64,000 nt of DNA from Trinickia dinghuensis (GTDB taxonomy: Bacteria > Pseudomonadota > Gammaproteobacteria > Burkholderiales > Burkholderiaceae), in NCBI RefSeq assembly GCF_003367175.1, contig NZ_QRGA01000006.1, positions 342,629 to 406,628 of the forward strand, read 5' to 3'. Positions 63,611 to 64,000 of this stretch are shown here, piece after piece. The notes beneath the pieces are model-generated. The model was given only the letters and a program-made list of their open reading frames with translations. It was not told the origin of the DNA and did not search any database. The position numbers were made by a program, and so were the translations under genes. Position 1 is the first letter of the stretch. Each line of letters opens with the position of its first letter.

Positions 63611-64000
63611 CTACCGGAACCCCGAGCGAAGTGTCGTCGCATTACATTCAAGTGCCTCAAGATAATCAGCCCACGCCTGCATCATCTTCCTGCGTAGCGG
63701 CAAATATTCCGCAAAATTGTAAGCTCCTCTCACCTCATCCCGCTCGCCGTGAGATAGCCGCCGCTCGATCGCATCGGCCGGCCAGCCCTGCTCATTGAAC
63801 AACGTCGACGCAGTACTGCGGAATCCATGCCCCGTCATTTGCCCACTCGTATAGCCGAGTCTCCGCAGTGCCGCGTTGACGGTGTTTTCGCTCATCGGCC
63901 GCGCACCGGGCCTGACACTGGGAAAGACGTACCGTCCATGCCCCGTTACCGAATAAAGCTCCTTCAAAACGGCAAGTGACTGCTTCGACAGAGGCACGAT
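63611..64000 (-). CDS. P4-type tyrosine integrase, C-terminal part (copy 3), continues past the right edge
   Basis: The frame is open to the last base, so the N-terminus is outside. The visible 130 residues carry the catalytic H-x-x-R box (TGHGFRSTAST), LSHGERDEVRGAYNFAEYLP with the histidine and tyrosine region, and RRKMMQAWADYLEAL. No lesion is seen, so this copy may be the active one. It matches the C-terminal part of copy 1, which has deletions here. Its cargo would be the zincin-like and small acidic genes to the left. Confidence 0.9.
   Translation of the reverse strand: MVPLSKQSLAVLKELYSVTGHGRYVFPSVRPGARPMSENTVNAALRRLGYTSGQMTGHGFRSTASTLFNEQGWPADAIERRLSHGERDEVRGAYNFAEYLPLRRKMMQAWADYLEALECNATTLRSGFR

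Noticed and set aside
53519..64000. Intact prophage
   Set aside because: No terminase, capsid, portal or tail genes are present; only integrase copies and small cargo genes.

Overview
The window looks like a chromosomal or megaplasmid segment of a Burkholderiaceae bacterium (Burkholderia, Paraburkholderia, Caballeronia or a close relative). The reasons are strong third-position G/C bias, trimeric porins of the Burkholderia type, a dense array of aromatic-acid catabolic operons with LysR and MarR regulators, and a tandem glycine riboswitch. I saw no complete tRNA, no rRNA, no CRISPR array and no intact insertion sequence. The genus assignment is inference.

Region 1 (1-9.8 kb) holds the 3' part of an Hsp70-family gene, a porin-MFS pair, a Cache-domain chemoreceptor, and an MFS transporter divergent from a LysR regulator. 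Region 2 (9.8-15.2 kb) is an operon for gamma-resorcylate/hydroxyquinol use: decarboxylase, maleylacetate reductase, hydroxyquinol 1,2-dioxygenase, aromatic-acid transporter, DoxX. A divergent MarR gene faces two matching palindromes.

Region 3 (15.2-28.9 kb) reads from right to left as one catabolic unit behind a divergent LysR gene: extradiol dioxygenase, class II aldolase-fold decarboxylase, semialdehyde dehydrogenase, hydratase, oxalocrotonate decarboxylase, tautomerase, acetaldehyde dehydrogenase, hydroxyoxovalerate aldolase, porin, transporter, VanB-like reductase, VanA-like Rieske oxygenase and a chemoreceptor. I propose that a methoxy (or similar) benzoate is converted to 2,3-dihydroxybenzoate, cleaved at 3,4, decarboxylated, and taken by the 4-oxalocrotonate branch to pyruvate and acetyl-CoA.

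Region 4 (28.9-38.0 kb) has a LysR regulator with an MHS-family transporter, then a homoprotocatechuate operon (hpaG-N, G-C, E, D, F, H, I) with divergent hpaR but no hpaBC. Region 5 (38.0-45.3 kb) carries the glycine riboswitch with a DadA-like oxidoreductase, small phage-like genes, an orphan fragment of an Imm52-type immunity gene, and a LysR-regulated YfcC-type transporter with an M20 amidohydrolase.

Region 6 (45.3-53.4 kb) is a group of membrane proteins and lipoproteins that I do not recognise, a lysozyme-inhibitor-like (LprI/DUF1311) protein and a MATE pump pseudogene with an internal deletion.

Region 7 (53.5-64 kb) is a tandem array of island remnants. Three copies of the same P4-type integrase (one broken, one 5' scrap, one running off the right end) and a 0.3-kb direct repeat delimit cargo modules: an AbiE system broken by a 19-bp duplication; an H-NS scrap, a Tox-REase-5/Imm52 toxin-immunity pair, a toxin-antitoxin scrap and an AlbA_2-ATPase-TPR protein with an excisionase-like HTH protein; then a putative zinc-metallopeptidase-like protein and a small protein.
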